Positions 45,901-54,221 of a stretch of DNA of 64,000 nt are shown here, in pieces (within the stretch, counting starts at the first letter, position 1; every line of letters begins with the position of its first letter). The translations under genes were made by a program, and so were the position numbers. Under the pieces are notes generated by a model, which ran no database searches, was not told the DNA's origin, and was given only the letters and a program-made list of their open reading frames with translations. Origin of the DNA: Chitinophaga sp. XS-30 (GTDB lineage: Bacteria; Bacteroidota; Bacteroidia; Chitinophagales; Chitinophagaceae); contig NZ_CP043006.1 in assembly GCF_008086345.1 (NCBI RefSeq), positions 928,032-992,031 on the forward strand, in the 5' to 3' direction.

Positions 45901-46648
45901 TGCCGTTAAGATAGGAAAATGTGAATTTCCCCTCGAGGTCATCATTCAGGGAGTATCCGTAAAGTGCCAGGAGCTTGTTCTTTTCCTTGTCCCAGTTGCG
46001 TAAAGTATCGAAATAGAACGGGCCGTGCGCATTCAGCAGCTGCAGGAACAGTGCGGTCTTGTGCACGCAAAGCGGATGCTCATGTTCATCGCAGACGCAA
46101 TGGGTATCGAAATTCCTTTCTTCGTTGCGCTGCAGGATGAGCGTATATTTTTTGCCTTCAAACTTCAGCTCCGCCTCTACTTTTTCATCTTTTGCCGATT
46201 TGATGACGGCTTGCGTTTTCCGGAGGATGCGTTCCGCTTCCGCCATGATAGCGCTGGAAGTCAGGAGCTTCACCGTTTTCAGGTCTATCGATTTCATTTT
46301 GATCAGCGTATGCTGCTGATCGTATTGCGTTTCGTAAGATTCAAAATGATTCCTGTCCAGCATTTCCTGCAGCTGGAAGAGCGCAGCGGCCTCATGGCGG
46401 CAGATATCGCCGAGATTGTAGGGGCACTGGCAGCGAACGCTCATGGTTGCCGGCTCATGGTATTTGCTGATAGACACCTTGTAATAGTTGGCGTGGGTAT
46501 CGCTTTTTACGCGGAATATGGCGGATTTCAGCACCGGATCTCCTTCCAGTAATTCCACGCCGCCTGTGGCGAATATGCGTTTACCCCTGCGGATCACCTC
46601 ATCAGTGCCGTTATTATAAACATATTTTAATAAGTGGGGTAGCGACAT
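42920..46648 (-). CDS. SNF2-family helicase-like ATPase with SWIM zinc finger
   Basis: A 1242-residue cytoplasmic DNA translocase. The N-terminal half has a SWIM finger (CQCPYNLGDICRH, about residues 74-86), a second cysteine-rich CVCDEHEHPLCVH near 185-197, and a long region typical of bacterial SNF2 proteins. The ATPase core is at the C-terminus: DDMGLGKTVQALTF (Walker A), then VVCPTTLIYNW, YVILDESQAIKNPQSK, ALSGTPMQNN, FLISLKAGGVGLNLTAAD and DRTHRIGQTKSIFAYRM. Partners are unknown. A TACTTTTG box on the minus strand at 46727-46734 is a likely promoter element, giving a leader of about 70 bases. Confidence 0.94.
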   Translation of the reverse strand: MSLPHLLKYVYNNGTDEVIRRGKRIFATGGVELLEGDPVLKSAIFRVKSDTHANYYKVSISKYHEPATMSVRCQCPYNLGDICRHEAAALFQLQEMLDRNHFESYETQYDQQHTLIKMKSIDLKTVKLLTSSAIMAEAERILRKTQAVIKSAKDEKVEAELKFEGKKYTLILQRNEERNFDTHCVCDEHEHPLCVHKTALFLQLLNAHGPFYFDTLRNWDKEKNKLLALYGYSLNDDLEGKFTFSYLNGKPFLRVLDPSIKKVEAPVPVKQEPAEEETITVTRRLGVVLNANDTLFPYFQAELVSGDANEEETEFVSLVSKLDLGKYVDFYQFKERDRDLITPIRKIQHAEVSKFLNKNSPFAGIWDNIMHENEDGLPMETMELIVEYLHPKLVKLFPMLTEHRLVFLLRDGQSFKTKNLQPVQVEEEPLQPYFKASSADGHVEVTAWVDIEDQPVNVSENQWASPMLFLHNGSIYHFKNPQDSISIMRYQQMSALKVPSSEWQDFLKDVMLPLGKNYAVQFDSALLSEVDDVVPESRVYLKEMGETFVIQPGFSYHGHEVEWNDDTRITVQEGNKVLIIHRNKEAENAFVARLRTLHTNFANLSNYNYFFLRSKEALKNNWFFLFFDALKEMDVRIFGFDNLRNFRFNQAKPVTNLQISSGIDWFDAQVEVLYGDQKVGIRDIKRALANKQNYVQLADGTLGLLPEEWLKKYSLLFKVGEEKDKGGGLKLSKYNFSVIDELYEFIDDEAILVELDEKRRKLLQFDEIRTVDLPANVNANLRPYQESGFQWLNYLDEVKWGGILADDMGLGKTVQALTFVQHYKNINQQCLVLVVCPTTLIYNWENEIKKFTPDITYHIHHGPARMRDSGELQKFDVLITTYGTLRSDVQLLMKMDFDYVILDESQAIKNPQSKVTKAAQLLNTRNRIALSGTPMQNNTFDIYAQMNFLNPGMLGSVDFFRNEFATPIDKFQDEERKEHLKKLIYPFILRRTKEQVAKDLPEKIETVIFCEMDAEQRHIYDAYRNTYRSKILGVIEDQGMERSQLTILQGLMKLRQICDSPAILNEAEKYPNHSVKLHELTREIAENSGHHKVLVFSQFLGMLGLIRERMTHMKIPYEYFDGSTSTTDREKAIQNFQNNEDCRVFLISLKAGGVGLNLTAADYVYIVDPWWNPAVEQQAIDRTHRIGQTKSIFAYRMICKDTVEEKILELQERKKSLVKDIIADDSGFIKKLSKEDVLYLFS

Positions 46649-46726
46649 GCTTTTCCTGCGATTGCCTCCTTTTACACGAACCGGGGCTATAAATTCTGTT
46701 TAAACGGCTCGTAAAAAGGCAATCCA

Positions 46727-46734
46727 CAAAAGTA
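46727..46734 (-). promoter_or_regulatory. -7 box (TACTTTTG) for the SNF2 gene
   Basis: Perfect TAnnTTTG on the minus strand, 78 bases before the SNF2 start. No TTG at normal -33 spacing. Confidence 0.35.
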
Positions 46735-46821
46735 AGCATAAAATTTCAAATCGGGGCCCCTCCTGTGGCCCTATACGAAGCCATTTCAAAAAAATGTGCA
46801 ACTCAAACGGTAATTTATCCA

Positions 46822-46853
46822 TTGAGTGAGGGGGCAGGAGCGCACTACTTTTG
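46822..46853 (+). promoter_or_regulatory. Promoter of the DoxX-family gene
   Basis: TTG at 46822-46824, 21 bases, then TACTTTTG at 46846-46853. Both elements and the spacing match the Bacteroidota consensus; the ATG is 14 bases downstream of the box. Confidence 0.65.
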
Positions 46854-46867
46854 TAAAAAACTTTTCT

Positions 46868-47314
46868 ATGGGAAACACACGCACTATTGACAACGAAAAA
46901 GCCCTGAACCTTGGCTATCTGATCCTCCGCCTTGGCGTGGGCGTGCTGTTCTTTATATTCGGCTGGATGAAGTTTGCCGGTGGGGAGCAGTTATGGCAGG
47001 GTGTAGGCAGCGCAATGGGAACACTGGGCATTACCGCCTGGCCGGTTTTCTGGGGGTTGCTGGCCACTGCGGCCGAATTCCTGGGCGGACTTTTGCTGAT
47101 ACTGGGCTTGTTCACCCGTTTCGCCGCGCTTTCCCTGGTGCTCACCATGATCGTGGCGGTAGTCTTTAAGCTGAGCACAGGCGCAGGAATGGCGGAATTT
47201 TCCTCTCCATTCACCATGCTGCTGGTCAATATTTTCTTTATGCTGGCCGGTGGCGGGGTGTATTCAGTGGACCATATCCTGAAACTGAAAAAACGGTCCG
47301 CTTCGATCGTATAG
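46868..47314 (+). CDS. DoxX-family membrane protein
   Basis: A 148-residue inner-membrane protein with four helices: LGYLILRLGVGVLFFIFGWMKF, TAWPVFWGLLATAAEFLGGLLLILG, FAALSLVLTMIVAVVFKLS and FTMLLVNIFFMLAGGGVYSV. The RLGVGVLFFIFGWMKFAGG start and TRFAALSL loop are DoxX features. Family members are linked to redox or thiosulfate reactions, but the role is mostly unknown. The ATG at 46868 (MGNTRTIDNEK) is preferred over a start 14 codons earlier that lies within the promoter. Confidence 0.87.
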   Translation: MGNTRTIDNEKALNLGYLILRLGVGVLFFIFGWMKFAGGEQLWQGVGSAMGTLGITAWPVFWGLLATAAEFLGGLLLILGLFTRFAALSLVLTMIVAVVFKLSTGAGMAEFSSPFTMLLVNIFFMLAGGGVYSVDHILKLKKRSASIV

Positions 47315-47388
47315 TGAGCTTGCTCAAGACGCAGCCTGCTGTCACGGGCAGATACAGCGCATGCAGCAAAAGCGGCACAGCCAAACTG

Positions 47389-47429
47389 AAATGCCCCCGG
47401 AAAGTCAGCTGCTTTCCGGGGGCATTTTT
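47389..47429. terminator. Strong hairpin terminator between doxX and comB
   Basis: A 16-bp stem, 47389-47404 paired with 47412-47427, loop TCAGCTG, A-rich before and T-rich after. It can end both convergent transcripts. Confidence 0.85.
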
Positions 47430-47465
47430 ATAGCTGGAAAATACGATAACGGACCCGGCAGCGCT

Positions 47466-48194
47466 CTACTTCCCTTCGATCACCAGCTCCCCATTCCGCA
47501 GGATGGGCAGTACATTGGCGCCGTCGTTGGTCAGGCAGTAGCGGATATCTTCCTCCAGGCCGAATTTAGCGAGCCGCTGGAAATGCGAGGCTTGTTTCAT
47601 ATAGCCGAAAATATCGGCTTTGGCGGAGTTGTACAGTGTTTCGGCAGTCAGTGCGGAATCGCAGTTCATCTCAAAATGCGTTTTTATCCGGCTGACCACA
47701 GCGCCGGCAAACAGGGTATCTTCCATGTTCACCCTGTCTTTCCAGGCGGCGCACCCCAGGATCACATTCTGCCCCTGCCCGATCAGGTATTCACATACCG
47801 CAGAAATATTGGGGAAGGAACCGGTGACGATCTGTATGGCATCCTTTGCCATATGCAGCAGCTTCGTGCCGTTGGTGGTGGTCAGCACCAGCACTTTCCC
47901 GCCGATAAATTCGTTGGGGTATTCAAAGGGGGAATTGCCGTGCAGCAGACCATCAGCGATCTTCCCGTCCCGCTCCCCGGCGGTGATGGCATTGAGCAGG
48001 CGCCCGATGCTTACGCATTCTTCAACGCTGGCCACAGGTATCACTTTAGCCGCACCGTTGTAAAGGGCGGTGCAGATCGTTGACGTGGCACGCAGTACAT
48101 CAATAATTACAACAATACTGTTCTTTACATCGAACAAATGCAGGAGGGCGGGTGATAAACACACTTCCAGCCTGGGTTTGGTATTCTCACTCAT
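47466..48194 (-). CDS. comB: 2-phosphosulfolactate phosphatase family protein
   Basis: A 242-residue member of the ComB family (PF04029). Characteristic pieces are LEVCLSPALLHLF, IVVIIDVLRATSTICTAL, AGERDGKIADGLLHGNSPFEY, VLVLTTTNGTKLL and ILGCAAWKDRVNMEDTLFAG. ComB removes phosphate from phosphosulfolactate in coenzyme M synthesis in archaea. In bacteria its job is less certain. In this phylum a link to sulfonate lipids is imaginable but unproven. Next to it, 10 bases downstream of its neighbour's stop, is an SRPBCC gene on the same strand. Confidence 0.85.
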   Translation of the reverse strand: MSENTKPRLEVCLSPALLHLFDVKNSIVVIIDVLRATSTICTALYNGAAKVIPVASVEECVSIGRLLNAITAGERDGKIADGLLHGNSPFEYPNEFIGGKVLVLTTTNGTKLLHMAKDAIQIVTGSFPNISAVCEYLIGQGQNVILGCAAWKDRVNMEDTLFAGAVVSRIKTHFEMNCDSALTAETLYNSAKADIFGYMKQASHFQRLAKFGLEEDIRYCLTNDGANVLPILRNGELVIEGK

Positions 48195-48204
48195 GCTTTG
48201 TTTT

Positions 48205-48678
48205 TTAATCCAGGATCACTCTCCACTTTTCAGACTCCGCATATTCCTTAATTATTTTATTCCGTTGCTGCAGCAGCCGTGTCATGTATCGCTTCAGATA
48301 TATCTTTTCAAACCACTTGCCAAAAATGCTGTACGGCGCCGCGAATTCAAATATATCCATCATCACGGTACCATTCTCGATTTCCCGGAAATGGTGCTCA
48401 TGCTTCATATAGGCAAAATCCCCTTTTTCCATTTCATCGCAGAAATACGTGTGTTTCTGCATGGCCGTGACCCTGACGGAGAGCTCCCGCATTTTCCGCA
48501 GGTGCTTTGCGCGCCAGGTAACCGTCTCATCAAATTCGATCAACCCGCTCGTCCGGCCCTTGATGGCCTGTTCCTGGCGATGTTCCATGCTGCGTTTGTG
48601 CAGCGTGATGCTCCGGCTAAGGTCAAAGACCCTGGATGGCGGAGCATGAATGACCGTGGTCAGATGAATAAGCGGCAT
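48205..48678 (-). CDS. SRPBCC-family (START-like) protein
   Basis: A 157-residue helix-grip protein with a hydrophobic ligand pocket. It begins HLTTVIHAPPSRVFDLSRSITLH, a typical SRPBCC start. The middle has GLIEFDETVTWRAKHLRKMREL, then HHFREIENGTVMMDIFEFAAP, which matches the START-like group often annotated as cell-division inhibitors or ligand binders. No catalytic residues stand out. It stops ahead of comB by 10 bases, so the two are probably cotranscribed. Confidence 0.85.
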   Translation of the reverse strand: MPLIHLTTVIHAPPSRVFDLSRSITLHKRSMEHRQEQAIKGRTSGLIEFDETVTWRAKHLRKMRELSVRVTAMQKHTYFCDEMEKGDFAYMKHEHHFREIENGTVMMDIFEFAAPYSIFGKWFEKIYLKRYMTRLLQQRNKIIKEYAESEKWRVILD

Positions 48679-48771
48679 AGCAGTGATATGGTTTAAAGAT
48701 ATGGTCTTGATGTTGCCGGCAGGCTTTCAATAACGCCGCATTTTCCCGCTAAATTGTATGCCCTCTGCGTA

Positions 48772-49860
48772 TCAGCTGAGGAACGGCACCTTGGAAACAC
48801 GGGCTTTCAGCGCTTTGTCCCGCACGGCGATATATATTTCTGTGTCAAGTGCTGCGAATGCTGTTTTCACATAGCCCAGCCCGATAGCCTTTTGCAGGGA
48901 GGGAGATTGTGTGCCGGAGGTTACCCTGCCGATGACATTGCCTTCTGCGTCTTTGATCTCGTAATCGTGACGGGGAATGCCTTTTTCGATCATTTCAAAA
49001 CCCACGAGCTTCTGCTGCGCGCCTTCCGCTTTCACTTTCTCCAGGATGGGACGGGCAGTGAAGTCTTTGGTGAATTTGGTGATCCATCCCAAGCCTGCTT
49101 CGAGCGGATTGGTACGGTCATCGATATCGTTCCCGTAGAGGCAGAAGCCCATTTCCAGACGCAGGGTGTCACGGGCGCCCAGGCCGATGGCTTTGATGCC
49201 TTTATCCTTCCCGGCTTCAAATATAGCGTCCCAGATCTTGTCTGCCGCGCCATCTTTGTCCTCAAAATAGATCTCCACGCCACCCGATCCGGTATAACCC
49301 GTTGCGCTGATCAGCACATTTTCCACACCGGCAAAAGTGCCTTTTACGAAAGTATAGTACTTCAGATTGATGATATCCTTGTCTGTCAGCGTCTGCAATG
49401 TGCTGGTGGCATTGGGCCCCTGAATGGCCAGGAGACAGGTTTTTTCGGAAATGTTGTGCATTTCCACCCCTTTGGTGTTGAAGCCGCTGATCCAGTTCCA
49501 GTCCTTTTCAATATTGCTGGCATTGACCACCAGCATATACACGTTATGCTCTTCAATGCAATACACCAGCAGATCGTCCACGATCCCGCCTTCCGCATTG
49601 GGCAGGCAGCTGTACTGGGCCTTGCCGGCAGTGAGCTTTGCGGCGTCATTGCTGGTCACCCGCTGGATCAGGTCCAGGGCGTTCTCTCCCTTGAGGATGA
49701 ATTCACCCATGTGGCTAACGTCAAAAACGCCCACGCTGTTGCGTACTGTTGCATGTTCATCATTGATGCCGGTGTAGGATATCGGCATATTGTATCCCGC
49801 GAATGGAGCCATTTTTGCTCCCAGTGCAATGTGCTTGTGCGTAAAGGGCGTGTTTTTCAT
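48772..49860 (-). CDS. gcvT: Glycine cleavage system T protein (aminomethyltransferase)
   Basis: Transfers the aminomethyl carbon to tetrahydrofolate, releasing ammonia. The 362 residues show the standard layout: [35 protein letters not shown] at the N-terminus (the first blocks contain folate contacts), [25 protein letters not shown] and [18 protein letters not shown]. The C-terminal barrel has [21 protein letters not shown]. The other gcv genes are not adjacent. On the minus strand a TAAATTTG box at 49957-49964 could start it. Confidence 0.96.
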   Translation of the reverse strand: MKNTPFTHKHIALGAKMAPFAGYNMPISYTGINDEHATVRNSVGVFDVSHMGEFILKGENALDLIQRVTSNDAAKLTAGKAQYSCLPNAEGGIVDDLLVYCIEEHNVYMLVVNASNIEKDWNWISGFNTKGVEMHNISEKTCLLAIQGPNATSTLQTLTDKDIINLKYYTFVKGTFAGVENVLISATGYTGSGGVEIYFEDKDGAADKIWDAIFEAGKDKGIKAIGLGARDTLRLEMGFCLYGNDIDDRTNPLEAGLGWITKFTKDFTARPILEKVKAEGAQQKLVGFEMIEKGIPRHDYEIKDAEGNVIGRVTSGTQSPSLQKAIGLGYVKTAFAALDTEIYIAVRDKALKARVSKVPFLS

Positions 49861-50061
49861 CCTTTTGTCTTTTTTTGATCATGGAACGGCCGTAGCGCCG
49901 TTTTCATGTGTTGGTTGTTTTTGATGCTGTTTGGTTTGCTCCCCTGCGGGGCCGCGCAAATTTAGTATTTAAGTTTGACTAAAAGATAAAGTCGGGGCGG
50001 AGCAGGACAATCCCGTGATAAATACATCAATTGGCCTATTTTTACCAAAAATTCCCCTGCA

Positions 50062-51690
50062 GTGAAAAAAAGTTACCTGTTACTCCCGCTTGTTTGTATA
50101 ACACTGGCGGCGTACCCGCAAAAGAAAGCAGACCGTAGAATATTGGCGAACCTGCAATCCCATGTGACTTACCTTTCGAGCGACAAGCTGGAAGGCCGCC
50201 GCACCGGAACTGCCGGAGAGCAGCTGGCCGCCGCATACATCGCGGAACAGATGAAGCTGGCCGGCCTCAGCCCCAAAGGCGCCGAAGGTTATCTGCAACC
50301 CTTCATCGTCCGGGAAGGGAGAGACCCCGGCCCGCAAACGCTCCTGTCCATCAACAATACCAGACTCGTTCCCGGTGAGGACTTCCTGCCGCTCCCCTTC
50401 AGCGCCGTCAAAGCGGCAAAAGGGGAAGTGCTGCCCGGCGTGAATGAAGTAGATAATATCTGGCTGATCGATGTAAAGGAATGGGAGGATGGCAATAACC
50501 CGCATGCACTGGCACAGGAAACCTACATTAAAAAGGCAAAGGACGCTAAAGAAAAAGGTGCCACCGGTGTTGTCTTCTACAATGGCCCCGAAGAACGCAG
50601 CTCCGTTGCGCGGTGGCTGGATCAGCCGGGGGGCGAAACACTCACCATCCCGGCCGTCTGGTGCAATGAAAAAACCAGCGCGCTCCTGGGAGCAGGCGAT
50701 GCAGGCGGATTCGAGATAGCCATGCAGGTGGATTTCAAGCCCGTGCGGCGCACCGGTACGAATGTGGTCGGGTATGTGGACAACCAGGCCGCCACCACCA
50801 TCGTGATCGGTGCCCACTACGATCATCTCGGGTATGGAGAGGACCGGAACTCCCTGGCCCCCAACGAAAAAGCCGTCCACAACGGCGCGGATGACAATGC
50901 CAGCGGCACTGCCGCCATGCTGGAACTGGGCCGGATGCTCAAAACATCGAAACTGAAGAACAACAACTACCTGCTGGTAGCCTTTTCCGGGGAGGAACTG
51001 GGGCTGTTCGGCAGCAAATACTTTACGGAAAGCAATATCATCCCGCCGGGCAATGTAAATTATATGGTGAATATGGATATGGTGGGACGGCTGAATGACG
51101 AAAAAGGCCTGCAGGTCGGCGGCATAGGCACATCACCCGCCTGGGGCGCAATCCTGCAGAAAAGCCTGCCCTCGTCCCTCAAAGTGCATTACGATTCCTC
51201 CGGCACCGGCCCATCCGATCACACCTCGTTCTATCGCAAAAATATTCCCGTGCTGTTCCTCTTTACCGGTACGCATGCAGATTACCACAAGCCAACGGAC
51301 GATGCGGACAAGATCAATTACAACGGCGAGCTCACCGTACTGAAACTTGTGTACGAGATCGTTGAACAGACCAATGCGCGGGAACGCCTGGCCTTCAGCA
51401 AGACCCGCGAAATGCAGATGGGCGCCAGTACCCGTTTCACCGTAACCCTCGGCATCATGCCGGATTACACTTATAGCAAGGGGGGCCTCCGGGTGGATGG
51501 CATCTCCCCCGGAAAACCGGCAGAGAAAGCCGGGATGCAGGCAGGCGATGTGATCGTTCAACTGGGTGAAACCCCTGTCAGCGATGTGGAAACCTATATG
51601 ACCGCCCTGTCAAAATTCAAAAAAGGAGACAAGACCACCGTAAAAATCAAGCGGGGGGAAGAAGTCAACGTTTTTGATATCCATTTTTAA
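50062..51690 (+). CDS. Exported M28 zinc aminopeptidase-type protein with PDZ domain
   Basis: A 542-residue periplasmic or surface peptidase. A short signal peptide (MKKSYLLLPLVCITLAAYPQ) is followed by a PA insert. The M28 di-zinc set is present: H in VIGAHYDHLG, D in NGADDNASGTAAML, E-E in FSGEELGLFGS, D in VNMDMVGRL, and H in THADYHKPTDDADKI. The C-terminal PDZ domain includes GGLRVDGISPGKPAEKAGMQAGDVIVQLG. The start codon is GTG at 50062, since no in-frame ATG precedes the signal peptide. First of three same-strand genes. Confidence 0.92.
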   Translation: MKKSYLLLPLVCITLAAYPQKKADRRILANLQSHVTYLSSDKLEGRRTGTAGEQLAAAYIAEQMKLAGLSPKGAEGYLQPFIVREGRDPGPQTLLSINNTRLVPGEDFLPLPFSAVKAAKGEVLPGVNEVDNIWLIDVKEWEDGNNPHALAQETYIKKAKDAKEKGATGVVFYNGPEERSSVARWLDQPGGETLTIPAVWCNEKTSALLGAGDAGGFEIAMQVDFKPVRRTGTNVVGYVDNQAATTIVIGAHYDHLGYGEDRNSLAPNEKAVHNGADDNASGTAAMLELGRMLKTSKLKNNNYLLVAFSGEELGLFGSKYFTESNIIPPGNVNYMVNMDMVGRLNDEKGLQVGGIGTSPAWGAILQKSLPSSLKVHYDSSGTGPSDHTSFYRKNIPVLFLFTGTHADYHKPTDDADKINYNGELTVLKLVYEIVEQTNARERLAFSKTREMQMGASTRFTVTLGIMPDYTYSKGGLRVDGISPGKPAEKAGMQAGDVIVQLGETPVSDVETYMTALSKFKKGDKTTVKIKRGEEVNVFDIHF

Positions 51691-51713
51691 ATCCGGTTTT
51701 TATAACTTGCGGC

Positions 51714-52097
51714 ATGCGTTATCTTTTTCTCACATTGGTGGTGCTGGCAGCGTGTAACCCTGTACGTGAGCGCACGGATACAGCCAACTATGATCTGATC
51801 ACCGAAAAATGTTTTGTGCTGCGGGAGCATCCTGACCGTTCGGACAGTGTTGTGAATGTGCAGCGCGACAGTATGGTGCGTTTCCTGGAACAACATGATT
51901 ACAAGGCCCGGTATATGGAAAAGGACAGCCTCGTATTCCGCCGGGTAAACGGCCAGGAGGTGGCGATCGCGCTGCTGCCGCCGAAAGACGCCTGGGAATC
52001 CAACGCCATTATTATATTCGATCCTGTAAAAAGCCCGCTGTTCGTAAACCTTCACCGAGGCACAGACCAGGTGAAGCGGTACCTCGGCGAACATTGA
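51714..52097 (+). CDS. Small lipoprotein of unknown function
   Basis: A 127-residue protein with a very short signal MRYLFLTLVVLAAC, lipid cysteine at 14. The mature part has no family I recognise. Hydrophilic segments VQRDSMVRFLEQHDY and VFRRVNGQEVAIALLPPKD suggest a small alpha-beta domain. It starts 23 bases after the M28 gene and is probably cotranscribed. TAACTTGCGGC just before the ATG resembles a weak -7 box. Confidence 0.65.
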   Translation: MRYLFLTLVVLAACNPVRERTDTANYDLITEKCFVLREHPDRSDSVVNVQRDSMVRFLEQHDYKARYMEKDSLVFRRVNGQEVAIALLPPKDAWESNAIIIFDPVKSPLFVNLHRGTDQVKRYLGEH

Positions 52098-52115
52098 ACT
52101 GATAAATAATATCCC

Positions 52116-52808
52116 TTGCCTGTACACCAACACATCAGGGTAACAGCCGAAGCAGTAGCACTTCGCTTTACCTCGAAAGACGGTTTTATGGTGCTGCTCA
52201 GCAAACGCAGCATTCCCCCGCACATTTTCAAATGGGGCCTTCCCGGAGGGTTCGTTGGTAATGACGAATCGCTGGAAGATGCCGCACATCGCGAGATCCG
52301 CGATGAGACCGGCCTCCGCGCAGATTATCTTGAACAGTTCCGCACTTTCGGCGCGCCGGACCGGGACCCGCGGGGACGGGTGCTTAGTGTCGCGCACATC
52401 GCCCTGATAAAACCCGCCGCCTCCCGCCTCATCCCCGGCGCAGGCAACAAGGAAGCAAAATGGTTTCCCGTTCGGGAACTGCCCCAGATGGCATTTGATC
52501 ATACGGAAGTGATCTCATCCGCCCTGGAATACCTGCGCATGCGTATGCGCCACGAACCGCTGGCATTTGAACTGCTTGATGCCAAATTCCCGGTTTCCGA
52601 ACTGGAAAAGCTCTATGAGTGGTTATATGACCGCCCGGTTGACCGCCGCAACTTCCAGAAAAAGATCCATAATCTTGGCTTGCTGAGCGCTGAACAGGAA
52701 AAGTTGAAGCATCCGTTGCAAGGCCGTCCCGCTCAACTATATAGCTTCAACCGGGAGAAATTCTCCGAATTGCGGGAAAAAGGCACGGTGGTGGAAATTT
52801 TTGCATAA
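52116..52808 (+). CDS. Nudix hydrolase-like protein with winged-helix domain (NrtR type)
   Basis: A 230-residue protein. The Nudix box is GGFVGNDESLEDAAHREIRDETG, near consensus except that the first glutamate of the EE pair is aspartate (written in two parts: GGFVGNDESLED and AAHREIRDETG). The C-terminal region (LEKLYEWLYDRPVDRRNFQKK, LYSFNREKF) forms the winged helix of NrtR/AraR-like regulators, which sense ADP-ribose-type ligands. It could regulate sugar or NAD metabolism or still hydrolyse nucleotides. A TTG at 52116 is the only visible start, 18 bases after the lipoprotein gene; the first ATG (residue 25) would cut into the domain. Confidence 0.82.
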   Translation: MPVHQHIRVTAEAVALRFTSKDGFMVLLSKRSIPPHIFKWGLPGGFVGNDESLEDAAHREIRDETGLRADYLEQFRTFGAPDRDPRGRVLSVAHIALIKPAASRLIPGAGNKEAKWFPVRELPQMAFDHTEVISSALEYLRMRMRHEPLAFELLDAKFPVSELEKLYEWLYDRPVDRRNFQKKIHNLGLLSAEQEKLKHPLQGRPAQLYSFNREKFSELREKGTVVEIFA

Positions 52809-52952
52809 TCTGCTGATTGTCAGATTTCATGTTCTTAAAACACAAAAAAATATATTTCGAACTGGTTGAATATCAGCATTTGTGTATTAAGTACGATAAT
52901 TGTCTAAAAGTCTTTACTGTGCTGTATTTCAGGTAATTGGGCGGGTTATAGG

Positions 52953-52984
52953 TAAAATAACCGGCCAGGTGCTGCCGGCCGGTT
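52953..52984 (-). terminator. Terminator of the sigma-FecR-SusCD-TlpA unit
   Basis: On the minus strand AACCGGCC and GGCCGGTT form an 8-bp stem (52959-52966 with 52977-52984), followed by ATTTTACC. It lies 66 bases after the TlpA stop. Confidence 0.6.
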
Positions 52985-53049
52985 GCAAAAACAGAAAATT
53001 ACTGTTGATTCACCCTTTTTACGAACAGGCCTCCTTCCGGCGACCACAG

Positions 53050-54159
53050 TTACTCCCTCCCGAATATCTCATTCAGTTTCTGCTCCAACGCATCCCCCCG
53101 CAGGTTCTTTGCGATGATCACTCCATCCGGCCCAATCAGCAGGTTTGCCGGAACGGCCCTGATGTGGTATTGCAGGGCCACCGCATTTTTCCATCCTTTC
53201 AGATCGCCCAGGTTTACCCAGTTCAACTTGTCGTCCCCGATCGCCTTCAGCCATTTTTCCCTGTTGTCGTCCAGCGAAATGCCCACTATCTCGAAGTTGC
53301 TGTTCCGGTATTTGTGATAGGCTTCCACCACATTCGGGTTTTCCGCACGACATGGTCCGCACCAGCTTGCCCAGAAATCCAGCAGCACATATTTTCCACG
53401 AAACCCGGAAAGCGTCACCGGCCGGCCCTTCACATCCTGCTGTGTGAAATCCGGCGCTATTGCACCCACGGCCGTCAGGCCCTGCTCATACAACGCAGCA
53501 GCCAGCGCCTTCCCTTTCCGGCTGTCTTTCAGTGCGGGAGACAAGCCCTCGAAAACCGGTCTTATCTTCATCACATCCGGGTCTTTTCCGGCCAGCTCTG
53601 ATAATGCCTCCAGGCTTAAATAAGACGCCGGGTGATGTTGAATGTAAATATATTTCAGGCTGTCCCGCTCCGCCCAGGTTCGTTTCAGCAGCGTGGTAAG
53701 ACTGTCCATCAAGCCCAGCGTCTGCCGCTCCGGTGATGCCGCCCTGAAAACCGCATCCATTTGCAGGCCGGCCTCCTCCGAAGGCGCCAGTACGCCGGCA
53801 TAATATCGGGCATATTCGGCATTGAGCGGAGAGCCGGAGACCACGGCATTTTTAACGGAATCCCGTCCTTTTATCAACATTTGCCCGTTATCCAGCCATA
53901 TCAGCCTGGCATCTGCATCATGGCCGGCGTGGCCGATCACGATATGCACCTTCGATGGCTCCTCCACCTGATGATGGAAAACAAAGGCGCCATTTTGCTG
54001 TGCGGCAGAGTCGATGATCTTCTGATCGGTCCAGCCCCAGGACGATATTAAATACGCTTTTTCCGTATGCTTCAATTCCGGCAACAATACGGTTATCTGC
54101 TGTGCAAAAGACAGCGCGGGCGCAAACGCCAGCCATGCTATCAGAAAGTATCTCATCAT
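53050..54159 (-). CDS. TlpA-type periplasmic thioredoxin with DUF4369-like N-terminus
   Basis: A 369-residue exported redox protein: signal peptide MMRYFLIAWLAFAPALSFAQ, a DUF4369-like domain to about residue 130 (QITVLLPELKHTEKAYLIS), a helical linker, then AIAPDFTQQDVKGRPVTLSGF and the catalytic WCGPC in FWASWCGPCRAENPNVV. The cis-proline loop is RAVPANLLIGPDG. It would reduce or isomerise envelope disulfides. In this phylum such genes often sit at the end of SusCD units, as here; a hairpin precedes it. Confidence 0.9.
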   Translation of the reverse strand: MMRYFLIAWLAFAPALSFAQQITVLLPELKHTEKAYLISSWGWTDQKIIDSAAQQNGAFVFHHQVEEPSKVHIVIGHAGHDADARLIWLDNGQMLIKGRDSVKNAVVSGSPLNAEYARYYAGVLAPSEEAGLQMDAVFRAASPERQTLGLMDSLTTLLKRTWAERDSLKYIYIQHHPASYLSLEALSELAGKDPDVMKIRPVFEGLSPALKDSRKGKALAAALYEQGLTAVGAIAPDFTQQDVKGRPVTLSGFRGKYVLLDFWASWCGPCRAENPNVVEAYHKYRNSNFEIVGISLDDNREKWLKAIGDDKLNWVNLGDLKGWKNAVALQYHIRAVPANLLIGPDGVIIAKNLRGDALEQKLNEIFGRE

Positions 54160-54177
54160 AAAGGTTTATACATGCGG

Positions 54178-54209
54178 AATCAGCCGGGAAGTCAGGCTCC
54201 CGGCCGATT
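54178..54209 (-). other. Intercistronic hairpin between susD and the TlpA gene
   Basis: A 12-bp stem (54178-54189 with 54198-54209, one G-U pair in the minus-strand RNA) without a following U run. It could be an attenuator or protect the upstream mRNA. Confidence 0.45.
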
Positions 54210-54221
54210 TCCTGTGTTATA

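Noticed and set aside
49861..50061. Possible glycine riboswitch upstream of gcvT
   Set aside because: The leader is short and lacks the conserved glycine-aptamer segments; only a small hairpin and a possible -7 box are seen.
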